Source: Cranoglanis bouderius (lineage: Eukaryota; Chordata; Actinopteri; Siluriformes; Cranoglanididae). Taken from it: a DNA stretch of 64,000 nucleotides. Each line of letters opens with the position of its first letter. Position 1 is the first letter of the stretch. The notes beneath the pieces were generated by a model, which made no database searches, had not been told where the DNA came from, and saw only the letters and a list, made by a program, of their open reading frames with translations. The DNA lies in the NCBI GenBank assembly GCA_023630585.1, contig CM042550.1, positions 18,779,606 to 18,843,605 of the forward strand, given 5' to 3'. This document shows positions 25,688 through 38,474 of this stretch, in pieces. Both the position numbers and the translations under genes were made by a program.

Positions 25688-27996
25688 AGCCTGGTGTGTG
25701 CCGTCAGCTACACCACTCAGCCCGGAGACAAACTGTACTTCAGGAAGTTTTTCAAATTTCAGGTGAATGTGTTTCTCTTTATTAATATTTAGAAGTTGTG
25801 TTATTTTAGTGTTAGGAGTAAAAGTGTGTTATTAACCCTTTCAGGCAGATCAAATGTCAAATAAAAGCTTTTTAAAGGAAAATACCAGGTGTAAATAGCA
25901 TTGGGAGATATGACGGTAAATTAAGTCACAGTCTGTTTTACTCAGAGATCACGATATCTTTTTACAATTTAAAAAAAAAAAAAAAAAAAAAAAACATTTA
26001 TTTACAAACAGACAGGAAGCAGTTGATAAGATTTTTGTGCTTAATCTTTAAAATTGTAAAATATGAAATGGATTTTTTTTTTTTTTAATGCTCCTTTTCA
26101 GTAGTTATTTAATTATTTATTATAAATAAAAACATACTTTTTAAAACATAATAATAAAATAAATGTATTTTTGTCGACCTTAAACATCATCAAACAGGCT
26201 TCTTAATAAAACTACTGTATCGTTATATATGATGTATTGCAGAAAAGCCTTCAGTTATGGTGAGGTGATATTTTTGTTGTAAACGTACATCAGCATTCTG
26301 CATAAAATCCTAAATTAAATAATAAAAAAAACCCAATATTTTAGTCCCAGACTCCACTGAACAACTTTATCTTTTATAAGTTTTTTTTGTTTGTTTGTTT
26401 GTTTTTAATAGAATTTTTTAATTTCTAAAATCAGCTGTACATGTTGCACACATCAAGAACATTGCTATTTTTTTGGTTATTTTAGAAATATAAACATTTC
26501 TGTCAGGTAAATTTCAGGTATAATTTAAAAACATATTTTTTTTTTTTTTACTCGTTATTCTTACATCAGTTTACGTTTGTAATGTAACTGTAATCTAAAA
26601 AAATCACGACGCAAGTAATAAGAATTGTCGGCCGACACTCATCAAATATTTTTTCTTTAAAAACTGATGAGCTTTAGAATAATATAGTAACTGAAGCACT
26701 TGAGTTAAAAAATAAAATGGAAATCACACACAGCTAAAACATAACACACAACCCTTTCACATAAAAATCACTTACAAATAAATAAATATAAATAAATAAG
26801 TATAGATTGGATTAGTGGGATCTGGAATAAAAAACACAATCATGTTTTGTTTTTAAATAATTTGTGCATGAAAGGGTTAAGAGGTGTGACCTTTAAACAA
26901 TGTGGCACGTCGGTGTTATCAGAGCGACGCAGTTAACACCAGAGTTCCACATCAGAGCTGGAGAACCTTCTCACCGAGTCACTGTGTAACACTAACGCAG
27001 AACCGGATCAGAACCGGGTCAGATCTGACACAACGCTCCTGACTCTGATGATTATTATTGTTAAATCTCTGTGATACTAGAGTGTGCATGTGTGTGTGTG
27101 TGTGTGTGTGTAGAGTGTTGTTGTTGTTGTTGTTGTTGTTGTTGTGAGAGTTCTATGGATAACGCAGCAGCAGAACCCGACGTTTACTCATACTTCAGTC
27201 TGAACTCTATTTTAAATCAGGTTCTCAAGCCTCTGGATGTTAAAACCAAGTTCTACAATGCAGAGGTGAGGTTCTGTTTATTCACCTGTTGATCCGTTTT
27301 ATTTTCACGTCACGACCTCATCCTGTCACCTTTATTACATCGAACTGTCGTGCGCAGTGAGCGGGATTAACAGTGTAAAGGCGTGTAGTGTAATAACAGT
27401 GTAATAATGCACATATTAACAGCTACGCACTAACGGACACTGGGTGCAGAGATGCCTTACATTCCTGTCTGAGGTTGAGACTCGGAGAACGTTTTAAACG
27501 TAAAAAGAAACCAAAATAACAGGACATTAAAAGCCATTAACGATAACAAGGTCAAATCTAATCTCGGACCCTGAAGGATTGTTCGGATTGTGTTTAGTAA
27601 TCCTACGTTTACACTCGCGAGTGACGAGCTTCACGTGTTGTGTGGAGTTTATCTGTTTTGGGCGTGGCCAAACACGCACCAGCGATCTCCGCTACTAACT
27701 TCCCAGCTTTATTTCCTAACGTCTCTAAATACATTTAATGAGAGCGCGGATATAACAGGAGGAGACGAAATCATACTGAGACCATCGCCGCGTCCCAATT
27801 CGCCTACTGTCCGTCAGCTGAAGTAATAGGAATACGGTGATAAATGTAATAATTGTGACAGGTCTACACCCAGCCATATTTATTAACGAGCTTATTAGCG
27901 CTTCTCAGGCTACACATTCCATACATTTTCTCTTCTTTATAGCACTTAATCCACAGTTTATAAAATATCCATTTTTCTCTTTTTGCTTTGTAGTGG

Positions 27997-28039
<43 letters not shown>

Positions 28040-30936
28040 GCATGTTAGCGCTGTTCATCAAAAGCAGTCTTTTTGTACCCTGCTTATAGAACATTTACAT
28101 TTTCTTTAACGCACGTAATCTTCACATTTCTAATCATTTTTTTGTGTTTTTATTTTCTCCATTAGAGTGACCTCAGTTCTGTGGTAATTCCTTTCCCTTC
28201 TCATTGTAAACTTTATTTCTGCTTTTTTTTCCCCCCCCTGTCCTTTATTTTCTTCGGTGGAGCCAATAAAACAAACAAAGCCAAACAAAGGGAAAACAAT
28301 AAAAAGCACATTTCAGAATAAACGATAATAAAGAGAGCAACAGGAAAGTCAAAGAGACTGAAAACAAAAAAACAGTTGAAATGCCATTTTTGTTGTTTTC
28401 CCTTTTTTTTTTTTATTCCTCTGACTGCTTTTGCCCTTCTGCTGAATCTCTTACAAATGTTTGAGTGCAAATCAGCTCTGACTGTGACCCAGGGAATATT
28501 GACCACCTCTCACACTGCTTCCTGTTATTTCTCATTTTAAACAGAATATCTGCACACAGAGCCGTATTCAGAGTCCGACTGAGTTACGTCGGCGTTAACG
28601 CTGGGAAAGTTCCTGGTGTTCAGAGTCGGGTTACGCAGCTGCTTCAGTGGATTTTCTGAGCTTCACATTGAGCTTATTGAAATCACCCGCGTGTAGCCCA
28701 CACCTCCGAGGTCGAGTAGAAGCGTCAGAGATTTTCAGTAGTGTCTAGACCACGGCATTAAACACAAACACTCCCCTTTAATCCCAAAAACAATGAATGA
28801 AGTCACGAGATACTAAACAAGGTCCTGAAATCATAACGAGTGGGGGGGGGGGCGTGTGTGTGGGGGGGGTGTGTGGTATTGTAGTTGATTATATCACACT
28901 TTTAATTCAAATTCAGTAAAATAAAGCCAGTGTTGAGTGAATTTACAGCCAAAACGTAATAAATTTCAGCATGACGTGTCAGACGTTGGCGCTGGACTTA
29001 AGTCAGTAGTTACGTCTGAGCTCTAATTACTGATGTGTGTGATTTCAGTGTTAAATCCTCACCACAACTCTGAATACAGATCTGTGTTATTACATTTCTA
29101 CACACACAGATGTTATAAGCTTCAGGTTTCAGATGAAATTGTATGTTTCTGGGGGAATGTGGGAATTTCATGGATTTATTAGTTGATTAAAGCTTTAAGC
29201 TTGGCATGGACATTGTGCTTTATTCTGAAATAATAACGAGCCTTTTAAATGTCTGATTCTTTCCCCAGTTCACCTCCAGACTCTAAATCACAGGCATGAA
29301 CTAACCTGAGCTGCTGACGTGTGTTCAGAGCGGTTTATCCTAATGCTCTGATGCTCTGATGCTGCGATGTGAACAGCTGATTTATTCGGGCTGGAGCTTC
29401 ATTTTAATATCTTTAAAACTCAAAAAACACTTCGAGTAAATTCTTCGTTCATTTTCATCCATGCCTTTCGTTTCACACAGATACCGTGTGTGCCCTTTGC
29501 CCTTCGTATAATAACATTCCGCAGTCTGTTAGTCTCGCACTGTGTTTGATATCACGCATGAGAACACGGCGCTCTCGAGGCTCGAACCCGATTCTCAGAC
29601 TCCGACACGACCCGAATAAACCAGCTGCGATTACTGTCACTGTGTAAACTCTCCTAAGACCAGTTCTGAACCCTGCAGACTGATGAGGTTTTCCTGGAGG
29701 CTCAGATCCAGAACATCACTACCTCGCCCATGTTCATGGAAAAAGTGTCTCTGGAGCCTTCCATGATGTACAACGTCACCGAACTGAACACAGTGTGCTC
29801 AGGAGAGGAGCGGTAAACTCATTACAGCACACACAACACTTAACATAACACACAGTGTTTCGTATAGAACAGACACAGTGTTCTGGGTGTAGCTGTAAAG
29901 GAATTAACGTAAATCCACCTCCTTTAACCAAAACACTGAGGCTTTAGTTTATACAGAGCGATACATGTTGATACAGTGTCACCTTTTAACACAAAGTGTC
30001 ACCTTTTAACACAAAGTGTCACCTTTTAACAAAATTTTACATGCAAACACTGAAAGAGGGTCATTTTCACTCAAAAATGTCAGCCATTTTAACTTTTTAA
30101 ATTGAATTTTAAATTAAAACAAAATTTTTGCCAAAAAAAAAGATTTATTTAAATACAGAATTTAGCACATCCCTAATAACGAGTGTTTTTCTTCTTCTCT
30201 GTAGCGAGTCGACGTTTGGGAAGATGTCGTACCTGCAGCCCATGGACACGCGGCAGTACCTGTACTGTCTGAAACCCAAGCCGGAGTTTGCAGAGAAGGC
30301 AGGGGTCATTAAAGGGGTCACTGTCATCGGCAAACTGGACATCGTGTGGAAGACCAACCTGGGGGAGAAAGGACGATTACAGACCAGCCAGCTGCAGAGA
30401 ATGGTACAGTCCAAACACAACGCTACTGTACATGTGGCCTTAAAGGCCTGAGAGTTCAGTGTGCTTGGTCATGTGTGAAAGCTGGTTTTAGGACCCAGGT
30501 ATGGTCCAGGAATCTGGTCCACTGTGGGCCACTCGGGTTCGGTACAGCTGAAATCTGGTGCGAAATCATGTGTGAAAGTGATTCACTCACAGCGTGTGGC
30601 ATTAAACACGATCGCTTCAACTTCACAGGTTACTTCCTGTTTAAAGTTTTCCAGTGGTGTAAACAAATACAGAAATGTTTTTACAGTTTTTACTCGGTCC
30701 TTACCCCAGGCTCCAGGTTACGGAGATGTTCGGCTCTCGCTTGAGCTCGTTCCAGACACGGTGAACATCGAGGAGCCATTTGACATCACCTGTAAAATCA
30801 CAAACTGCAGGTACACACACTGGAGTTCTCTCTGTAAAACCGTGTGTGTGTATAAATACATGCCATTATATAAATTCCTTCTAAAAATATTTGGATTTTA
30901 AATGCAATTGCTTATTCATTAAATCCAAATAAAAGT

Positions 30937-30971
<35 letters not shown>

Positions 30972-32132
30972 TCTCAGTGAGCGCACCATGGACCTGCTCC
31001 TGGAGATGTGTAACACTCGGTCAGTGCACTGGTGTGGAGTTTCAGGCAGGCAGCTGGGAAAACTGGGTCCGAGTGCATCGCTGTCCATCCCACTGCAGCT
31101 CCTCACCTCTGTACAGGGACTACAGGTAACGAAGTAACACTCTGATTGGTCAGGAGGTGTTGATTAGTTTTCTATAACAGCAGCTCTGACAGCAGCGCAG
31201 GTTTCTATTAATGCGCTCGTTCTGATACGTTATGGTTTCTATAGTAACGGCTCATTCACAGGGACTTTCACATAACTGTTTTCCCACATCTTCAGAACAG
31301 AGGAGTTTACACTTCTTTGCGGTTTCTGAGTAACATGACAAGCCGCGTTGTTTTTTTTTTTTTGTCTTATAATGTAACTATAAACGGATAAATAGTGATG
31401 TGTCATTCTCTAATATTTTTGTTTTTTAAATTTTGGTAAACTGCTGTGGTGTAAGAGGAATAAAACACATGGGAACATGCTGTTATAGGAAAATAGTCAA
31501 ATTCAGGGTGATAATTTTGTCACTCACTATTTTACTGTAACACACACACACACACACACACACACATATTACTTACTTAATACCTCACTAAGCTGTTAGA
31601 TAATTAAGTTTAACAGTTAAGGTTAGCTAAAGTAGCTGGTATGAAAGTGTATGTGAACATTTACATAAAGTAAAAGTTGGTTAATAAGAATAAATTATGA
31701 TGTTTTGTAAAAGCTGCGCAGTTGTTACAATGGTTGAATAAATTTGCATCAATTTGAATAAATTAAAATCAGTGTTCAGATGTTAGTTTCTCAACACTAC
31801 TTTTTTTTATGTGTCTAATATTAATTTTGCGAAACGCGATCCGCCTCTTACACCCAACACAGTGTTTTACACCGTGCAAGATATTAAACGTACTGCAGTA
31901 CGCATGTTTTATGTTTAATAAGAGCGGTCATGTGACTGCTCAGGCTTCTGATCTATTCGTTGCGTCATGTTTAAATAATTTTATGCATTTGTGTATGTTT
32001 TTTAAAATTTATTTCCTGTTTCAGAGTATATCAGGCCTGAGGCTCACGGACACCTTCCTGAAACGGACGTACGAGTATGACGACATTGCACAGGTGTGTG
32101 TGGTGTGTCCTTACTCGAGCCCTGAGACCTGA
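17782..32132 (+). CDS. trappc13: Trafficking protein particle complex subunit 13 (TRAPPC13)
   Basis: Subunit of the metazoan TRAPP III tethering complex, which acts in ER-Golgi traffic and autophagy. Thirteen exons: 17782-17827, 19428-19496, 20530-20629, 24894-24978, 25085-25212, 25690-25762, 27221-27265, 28166-28183, 29679-29812, 30205-30403, 30710-30810, 30978-31125, 32025-32132. They join in frame to 1254 nt, 417 aa, the same length as the human protein. Recognisable blocks include [55 protein letters not shown] and [15 protein letters not shown]. The start at 17782 matches the human N terminus; an upstream in-frame ATG at 17758 would add eight residues. Exon 8 is only 18 nt. Exon 1 has an unusual donor (G|GTTCGT). 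The last residues, PYSSPET, differ from human. Intron 3 (4.3 kb) carries an RTE LINE. Confidence 0.95.
19561..19598 (+). repeat. (AC)19 near the donor of TRAPPC13 intron 2
   Basis: Starts 64 nt after the donor at 19496/19497. The same intron ends with (GT)n just before the acceptor at 20530. Confidence 0.92.
20491..20520 (+). repeat. (TG)n before the acceptor of TRAPPC13 exon 3
   Basis: 26 nt of perfect TG followed by CGTGTGCGCGCAG and the exon at 20530. It replaces a pyrimidine tract. Confidence 0.92.
20679..20797 (+). repeat. 12-bp tandem repeat (ATTAGACTGTAT)
   Basis: About nine to ten near-identical copies just after TRAPPC13 exon 3. One copy has a C variant (ATCAGACTGTAT). Confidence 0.92.
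20973..24729. mobile_element. Foldback/MITE element interrupted by an RTE LINE
   Basis: The left end TTACACCACAGAGCTGCTGA, continuing to a GATTGGTCAGAAGG motif, is mirrored at the right by TTCTGACCAATCAGAG...AGCAGTGCTGTGGTGTAA ending at 24729. Between them is a GAGAGAATAAG microsatellite into which the LINE at 21351-24480 is inserted. Located in TRAPPC13 intron 3. Confidence 0.72.
21351..24480 (-). mobile_element. RTE-clade non-LTR retrotransposon, nearly full length, frameshifted
   Basis: The minus-strand reading begins with an endonuclease segment in 24451-23894 ([22 protein letters not shown]). It continues in another frame in 23916-21829 ([17 protein letters not shown], then reverse transcriptase with [27 protein letters not shown] and the FADD box). 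It shifts again to a C-terminal segment in 21890-21465 ([10 protein letters not shown]). Two frameshifts, near 23900 and 21870, therefore break an otherwise complete protein of about 1000 residues. AATAAGGAGAGAGA occurs on both flanks (21337-21350 and 24481-24494), but it also belongs to the host microsatellite, so the target duplication is ambiguous. RTE assignment rests on the endonuclease-RT layout and compact size; an Expander-like subfamily is possible. Confidence 0.88.
25629..25682 (+). repeat. (GT)27 before the acceptor of TRAPPC13 exon 6
   Basis: The tract ends at TTTGCAG, leaving only seven bases between it and the exon at 25690. Confidence 0.92.
28166..28183 (+). other. trappc13: 18-nt microexon of TRAPPC13 (exon 8)
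   Basis: AGTGACCTCAGTTCTGTG lies between an acceptor ending ATTAG and a GTAATT donor. It encodes SDLSSV, exactly the six residues needed between ...KFYNAE (exon 7) and TDEVFLEAQ (exon 9) in the family. The length is a multiple of three, so skipping it keeps frame. Confidence 0.88.
28590..28690 (+). repeat. Dispersed repeat, copy 1
   Basis: GTTCCTGGTGTTCAGAGTCG...CAGTGGATTTTCTGAGCTTC recurs inverted at 39530-39605 in SGTB intron 5. A wider family resemblance (GATTTCAGTGTTAAATCCTCA) links 4140-4230, 29030-29090 and 39255-39300. Confidence 0.7.
29976..30030 (+). repeat. 20-bp tandem repeat, three copies
   Basis: GTGTCACCTTTTAACACAAA is repeated two and a half to three times in TRAPPC13 intron 9. 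Confidence 0.9.
30937..30970 (+). repeat. (GT)n before the acceptor of TRAPPC13 exon 12
   Basis: Followed by GTCTCAG and the exon at 30978. The donor side of the same short intron (30811) has only ACACACAC. Confidence 0.9.
31136..31454 (+). mobile_element. Copy of the TTACACCACAG foldback/MITE family
   Basis: Opens with TCTGATTGGTCAGGAGGTG, contains AACAGCAGCTCTGACAGCAG and ends CTGCTGTGGTGTAA. It begins about 10 nt after the exon 12 donor, so its left terminus is missing. Confidence 0.75.
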
Positions 32133-32274
32133 GGCTCCTCCCACTTCCTGTATCGGTAACCTGCACTTCCATGGACCAACCGCATCACCACTTTTTACAC
32201 TTATCAGCTGACCTTCTTCTTTTAAAGTGTGTGCTTTTAAAGCCTTATTCTGATTTTAAGTGCGTGTGAACGTT

Positions 32275-32280
32275 AATAAA
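32275..32280 (+). terminator. Candidate polyadenylation signal of TRAPPC13
   Basis: AATAAA about 143 nt after the TRAPPC13 stop codon at 32130-32132. It is the first canonical hexamer downstream; use is inferred. Confidence 0.55.
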
Positions 32281-32423
32281 AGAGTGAACTAAGAGCAAAC
32301 ACCAGACTTCTGTATGGAGAAATAACTGATTTCTAGTGACTGAAAACACAACACGGAAACACGATCTCGCCCAGTCGAGTCGCCTCAAATGTTCTGTCTA
32401 CAAACCTCTGGCACGTCATGTTC

Positions 32424-32474
<51 letters not shown>

Positions 32475-33299
32475 TTGACATGATATTGTTTTCCTCAAAA
32501 TAAACCTTGCTAGCCTTTAAAGCAGCTGTTTGTATTATTTACAGCCCTCTTCTGCCTGTAAGGTGAACTGCAGGTGTTATACAAAACACTGATGAGAACC
32601 GTTCCCACTAGCCCCGCCCCCTGTGTTGAAATTCTGTATGCCACAATAACAAGTGGGAGTGGCTTCATCTATTTCAGGGCTGGAGAAAAGTACAAACAGA
32701 AGTCTGAAATGCACAGCACGGTGACGGTGTAAATCAGAGTTTTTGTAAAGTATCTTGAACTTCTGTTATTGTTCCAGGTCTAGAAATAATTTTAAACATT
32801 ACACACCGCACATTTAATACAGTATATTTTTTTGCAAAATTACAAGATGATTATTCATTTAAATTTCATAATAATTCATAATTAATATTTGATCACTGTT
32901 TCAGTCCTTTGGTTCTTGCTGAAGAAACACGCACAATAAATTCAACAGTGATTTCACGTCACATTTATTCACCTCTGTGTTTACACGCATGTTGTGTTTA
33001 AAGAGGAAATCACACACTCGGTGGTTATAGAGCATGCAGAATAAATCGGACTGAGATCAGACCTCATGTCGTCGCTGCTGAAATGAGAGTACATCTAACG
33101 TCATGTACACAGAGTCCTCTAAACATCCACACGGTGTGTTAGTGTTCTTAAATTAACATAAAGTGCAGAAAAACACATTCATTAACACAGAGACATTAAC
33201 ACCGCTCCTGCTGAACTGAACGCTGAGGGCACGAGCGCGAGGGGGAAAAGTCCATGAGCAGGACACACGCTTTGTACAGGAAATACTCAGTGTTTACAC

Positions 33300-33880
33300 A
33301 GAGAAAGGACAGGAGGGGGGGGGTGGAGAGTGAATGAAAAGAGGGGGAGAAAGTGACACTAATTAAAAATGAAGGAAAGTTTGAGAAACAAAGATTAAGA
33401 GGGGAAAATAAAGTGAAGAAAAAGGAAAGATGGAAAAAAGCAGACAGTGGGAAAGAAAGTAAAGGCAGAGGGATGAGAGCATGAGAGAAATAATGTTAGA
33501 AAAGCAGAAAAAGGGAGGGAAAAAAGGAAAATAACATGAGAGATGTATAGAGAGAAAGAGAAGAAAAAGCAAAAGAATGAGGGGGAGAGAGGGGAAAAGT
33601 CGAGGAGAGAGTAAAGGTGAGGACGAACGAGCAAGAAAAACAAACGAGAGAGTGTGAGTGAAATAGAACGAGGGATAAATACAGCGGGAAACGACAGAAA
33701 GAAAGGAATTAAAGTGTAGGAAGCTGAAAAAAAGGAAAGAGTAAAATTCAGGGAAAGAAAAAGGAAAAAAGGGAAAGACAATGAGAATAAGGAGGAAAAG
33801 CAGAAAAGGGGATTAAGGAATGGTAGAAGGACAGAATGAGAGAGAGAGAGAGAAAAGAGGGAAAGAGAAGATTTTGATGG
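33300..33880 (+). repeat. Long polypurine-biased tract
   Basis: About 580 bp almost entirely G and A on the plus strand, not periodic, with occasional T or C. Open frames on the other strand are low-complexity Ser/Leu/Phe products. Confidence 0.88.
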
Positions 33881-33967
33881 GAAAATCTCAAATTTTAAAC
33901 TGAAATATTTTAAAAACTATAAATGATATCGAAATTAAAACTATACAACACGCATCACCAGGTTTGA

Positions 33968-34056
33968 CCGGAGTGTGTACGTGAGTGTGTACGTGAGTGT
34001 GTACGTGAGTGTGTAGGTGAGTGTGTACGTGAGTCCGTACGCGAGCCCGTACGTGA
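33968..34056 (+). repeat. 12-bp tandem repeat (GTACGTGAGTGT)
   Basis: About seven copies, the last ones diverged (GTACGCGAGCCC). Confidence 0.9.
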
Positions 34057-35188
34057 TGCAGTTCGGGATGATTTTCACAGCAATGTGTGGAAGAATAATA
34101 AGAAGTATGCAATTCAGTGCCGTCACTGTGACAGCAGCATCAGTAGTGTAAAGACCAGAAATGATCGTGTTCAACTTCCTGTTTGTGTTTGATTCGCTTT
34201 ATGATCAATAAATACAGGAGGATAGTCATCAATAGTCATCTTTTTACATTTTTTTGTAAATCTTGGATTGAATTGTATGGGGGGGAATAAAGAATTAATT
34301 AAGAGAATCACTAATCAAACAGCACTTCGTGGGTGTTTTGAAATCTTTGTAAGTGTTTATTAAACCCAGACAGAATCCAATCGCACACTAGTGCACAGTG
34401 AGCGTCTCGTTTTAGTCATTAATCACTTCTTTTCCTGCTCTAACACACTGATCTGACTAATCCACTTATTAACATGTCCTTCCTGAGCTCTGTGTGTGTG
34501 TGTGTGTGTGTGTTGGAGCAGGAGATCAGAGCTCAGAGTGAGTTCAGGAGTCCAGGAGCAGGTTTATGGGAATCACTGTGTTAATGTTAAAACTCCTCAG
34601 ATATAAAGGATTAACACACAACCTACAGACAGCTATAGACCGACCTATAGATCATCAACAGGCAAGAGCTGAATCAGAAACAGACTAAACACACTCGAGT
34701 CCTGATGGATCAGGAGAAAAGTGGAGGACTGAGACACACACACACACACACACACACACTACAGTGTTGGATGGTGCAAGTTTCTAAGTTTGAAGCTCTT
34801 TACTCACTAAACCGTCACACTACTCAACTTTCCCCTGTGCAGTAATGTTTTATCATTAAAGCAGCAGTGTGTAATATTTACAGCCCCCACATCCACATGA
34901 CACCACTGGTTGATTATAACCAGACTGTCTGTGATTGGTGGAAATCTTGCTTTATATTATAGATCAGACAGTGATCAGACCGTGTTGTAACGGAAGCGGA
35001 GATGAAACATGATTAATAAAGGCGATTACACGCTGCCTGGAATAAATAGAACGTCTACTAAGAACCTTTAGAACCCTAGAACATTGGGAGCTCGCACTGA
35101 TGATGGATCAGTGAGGAAAGCCGTGTAGTGTGAAAGTTTTTACACCCGTGTTCTCAGTTCAAGGTAAAGTGCCACGCCTTCTCTCTCT

Positions 35189-35221
<33 letters not shown>

Positions 35222-35256
35222 GCCCACACCAGAGCTCAGATTAGAGAGCGAGTGGT

Positions 35257-38200
35257 TCAGGAACGTTCCTCAGGACTGCCGCTGAACGGATGACTGCGGA
35301 TGTGGTTCCTCAACTGTTCTATCCACTCCGGGTTCTGCTGCTGAATCTGCTGAGCAAACTGCTGACCACTGAGAGAGACAGAGAGAGACAGACAGAATGA
35401 GACAGAGATACACACACAGACAGAGAGAGAGACAGGTACTTAATGAGATTTAAAGCCACAGTAACGTCTCTTTGATTTATAAAAGATTAACAGAAAGTGC
35501 AGTATTATATTATTTGTATATATTTAAATTTTAAATGAATCTGCTTTAGTTTTAAATAAAGCTTTTTTAAAAAAAAATAATAATAATAATAATAATACGA
35601 GTTAAAAGTAAACTTCTTGTCAGCAGATGTTTTAGCTGACTGCACAGGTAATGTAGCGCAGTACAGGTGACTGTTACTCGGGTACACTGAGAGTTCCTCA
35701 GATTTAATGATGGAGAAATAAACACTTACGCTTCAATAAGGCTGGAGATATCAGACATCCCCCCGACTCCTGCTGCTGGACCTCTCACTGCGTTAGACAT
35801 CATCCCTGACATCCTGACACACATTCACACACTTTATTACACATTCCACATCGTACATTACACCTACTCCATCTCTGTTACGTCACCGCGCTGAGAGCTG
35901 CCGGGGTTAACGCTCAGGAATTCATTACCAAGCGTCTGAGAGCTTAAATCTCCTGAACACTCCATCAACACTGAGGATCTGTCAGGAAGAATAAAGAAGA
36001 TAATGTAATACTGAAGCACTTACAGCTGCTGAACTTGCTGGTTTTGCATCACGCTGGCAGCCTGGAGATGAACAGAGAGGAAATAAATGACAAACCTGAT
36101 GGAGATACAGCCTCAGGAGTACGTCACATCATATACCTTTATACATCACATGTAAGGACGAGAATCAGCCAGAAGTGCAGTGCAGTAAAATAATGCAGAA
36201 CAGATTAAATTAGAATGAGGGATTAAATCAAACAAGGTGACGTGATGAGACTGAATAAATCCCTCGAATGTCTCGGGGCATAAATACACTTTACACTTGT
36301 TTAAAGATCAGAGTTCACGCTCGTACCGTGTGAAAATAATTTTTTGGACCTTTATAGAGCTTTCACATACGTTCCCATCTTTTATGTGGTTCTGTGTTCT
36401 TGCTAATCTGTAACGGTTGTCGTAAATACGGAGGCTGTGTTAATGGAGAGAACAAAAACGTTTACAGAGAACAGATTTATCATCTCAGTGTCTTCAGTCT
36501 GAATTACTTTGACAACAGAAAAGCCATGACTTCTTTCAAAATGCTTTTTTTAATGTTATATTTCTAATATTATTCTAATATATTATTCTATTTTTATTAT
36601 TCTAATATATTATTCTATCTAATATTATTCTATTTACATCACATTTTTTCCCCTTTACAAAATATAACCGTGTACGACAGAGACTTGTAATTTACCAGTA
36701 ACACGCTGGAACCTGATTCTGATTCTCAGAGTGGAAGATGGAGTGAGAGTGACGGAGATACAGCTCGACATTTACACCTTTAAAAACAAATAAACTCTGG
36801 TACTCATCAGATTTTCACACGAGTCCTAAAAGTAGATAAAGAGAACCCAATTAAACACATGAGACAAAAATATTATACTTGGTCATTTATTTATTGAGGA
36901 AAATGATCCAGTATTACATCTCTGTCAGGGCAAAAGTATGTGAACGTCTAGGATTAGCAGTTAATTTGAAGGTGAAATTAAAGTCAGGTGTTTTCAATCA
37001 GTGGGACGACGATCAGGTGTGAGTGAGCGCTCTGTTTTATTTAAAGAACAGGGATCTATCAGAGTCTGATCTTCACAACACATGTCTGTGGAAGTGTATC
37101 ACGGCACAAACAAAGGAGATTTCTGAGGACCTCAGAAAAAGAGTTGTTGAAGCTCATCAGGATGGAAAAGGTTACAAAACCATCTCTAAAGAGTTTGGAC
37201 TCCACCAATCCACAGTCAGACAGATTGTGTAGAAATGGAGGAAATTTAAGACCATTGTTCCCCTCCCCAGGAGTGGAGACCAACAAAGATCACTCCAAGA
37301 GCAAGACGTGTAATAGTCCACGAGGTCACAGAGGAACCCAGGGTAACTTCTAAGCAACTAAAGGCCTCTCTCACATTGGCTAATGTTAATGTTCATGAGT
37401 CCACCATCAGGAGAACACTGAACAACAATGGTGTGCATGGCAGGGCTGCAAGGAGAAAGCCACTGCTCTCCAAGAAGAACATTGCTGCCCTTCTGCAGTC
37501 TGCTAAAGATCACGTGGACAAGCCAGAAGGCTACTGGACGGATGAGACCAACAAAAAACTTTATGGTTTAAATGAGAAGTGTTATGTTTGGAGAAAGGAA
37601 AACATTGCGTTCCAACATAAGAACCTTATCCCATGAGTGAAACATGGTGGTGGTAGTCTCATGGTTTGGGCCTGCTTTGCTGCATCTGGGCCAAGATGAC
37701 TTGCCGTCATTGATGGAACAATGAATTCTGAATTATACCAGTGATTTCTAAAGTAAAATTTCAGGACATCTATTTATGATCGGAATCTGAAGAGAAAGTG
37801 GGTCATGCAGGGAGACAACGACCCTAAGCACACAAATCGTTCTACCAAAGAACGGTTAAAGAAGAATAAAGTTAATGTTTTGGAATGGCCAAGTCAAAGT
37901 CCTGAACTTAAACCAACAGAAATGTTGTGGAAGGACCTGAAGCGAGCAGTTCATGTGAGGAAACCCACCAACATCCCAGAGCTGAAGCTGTTCTGTACTG
38001 AGGAACGGGCTGAAACTCCTCCAAGCCGATGTGCAGCACTGATCAACAGTTACTGCTGCACAAGGGGAGTCACACCAGATACTGAAAGCTAAGGTTCACA
38101 TACTTTTGCCCTGACAGAGATGTAATATTGGATCATTTTCCTCAAGAAATAAATGACCAAGTATAATATTTTTGTCTCATTTGTTTAACTGGGTTCTCTT

Positions 38201-38440
38201 TATCTACTTTTAGGACTCGTGTGAAAATCTGATGATGTTTTAGGTCACATTTATGCAGAAATATAGAAAATTCTAAAGGGTTCACAAACTTTCAAGCACC
38301 ACTGTAGCTGTGTGTATATTAAACAAAAAATTAAAAGATATGATGTTATATCATCCATACATCAGAGAAAGACAAACCCCACAGGGAATCATGGAAAACT
38401 AAAGAATAATAGGCCCTAGTAACTCTGAGACACCTCAGAC

Positions 38441-38474
<34 letters not shown>

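Larger units (their letters stand above)
32133..35256. other. Convergent 3' interval between TRAPPC13 and SGTB
   Basis: Contains 3' UTR sequence of both genes, (GA)n at 32428-32470, a 580-bp purine tract (33300-33880), 12-bp repeats (33968-34056), and GT and CA tracts at 34491-34513 and 34735-34759. Minus-strand AATAAA signals for SGTB exist at about 34356 and 32964, and I cannot choose between them. No further coding exon is recognised. Confidence 0.65.
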
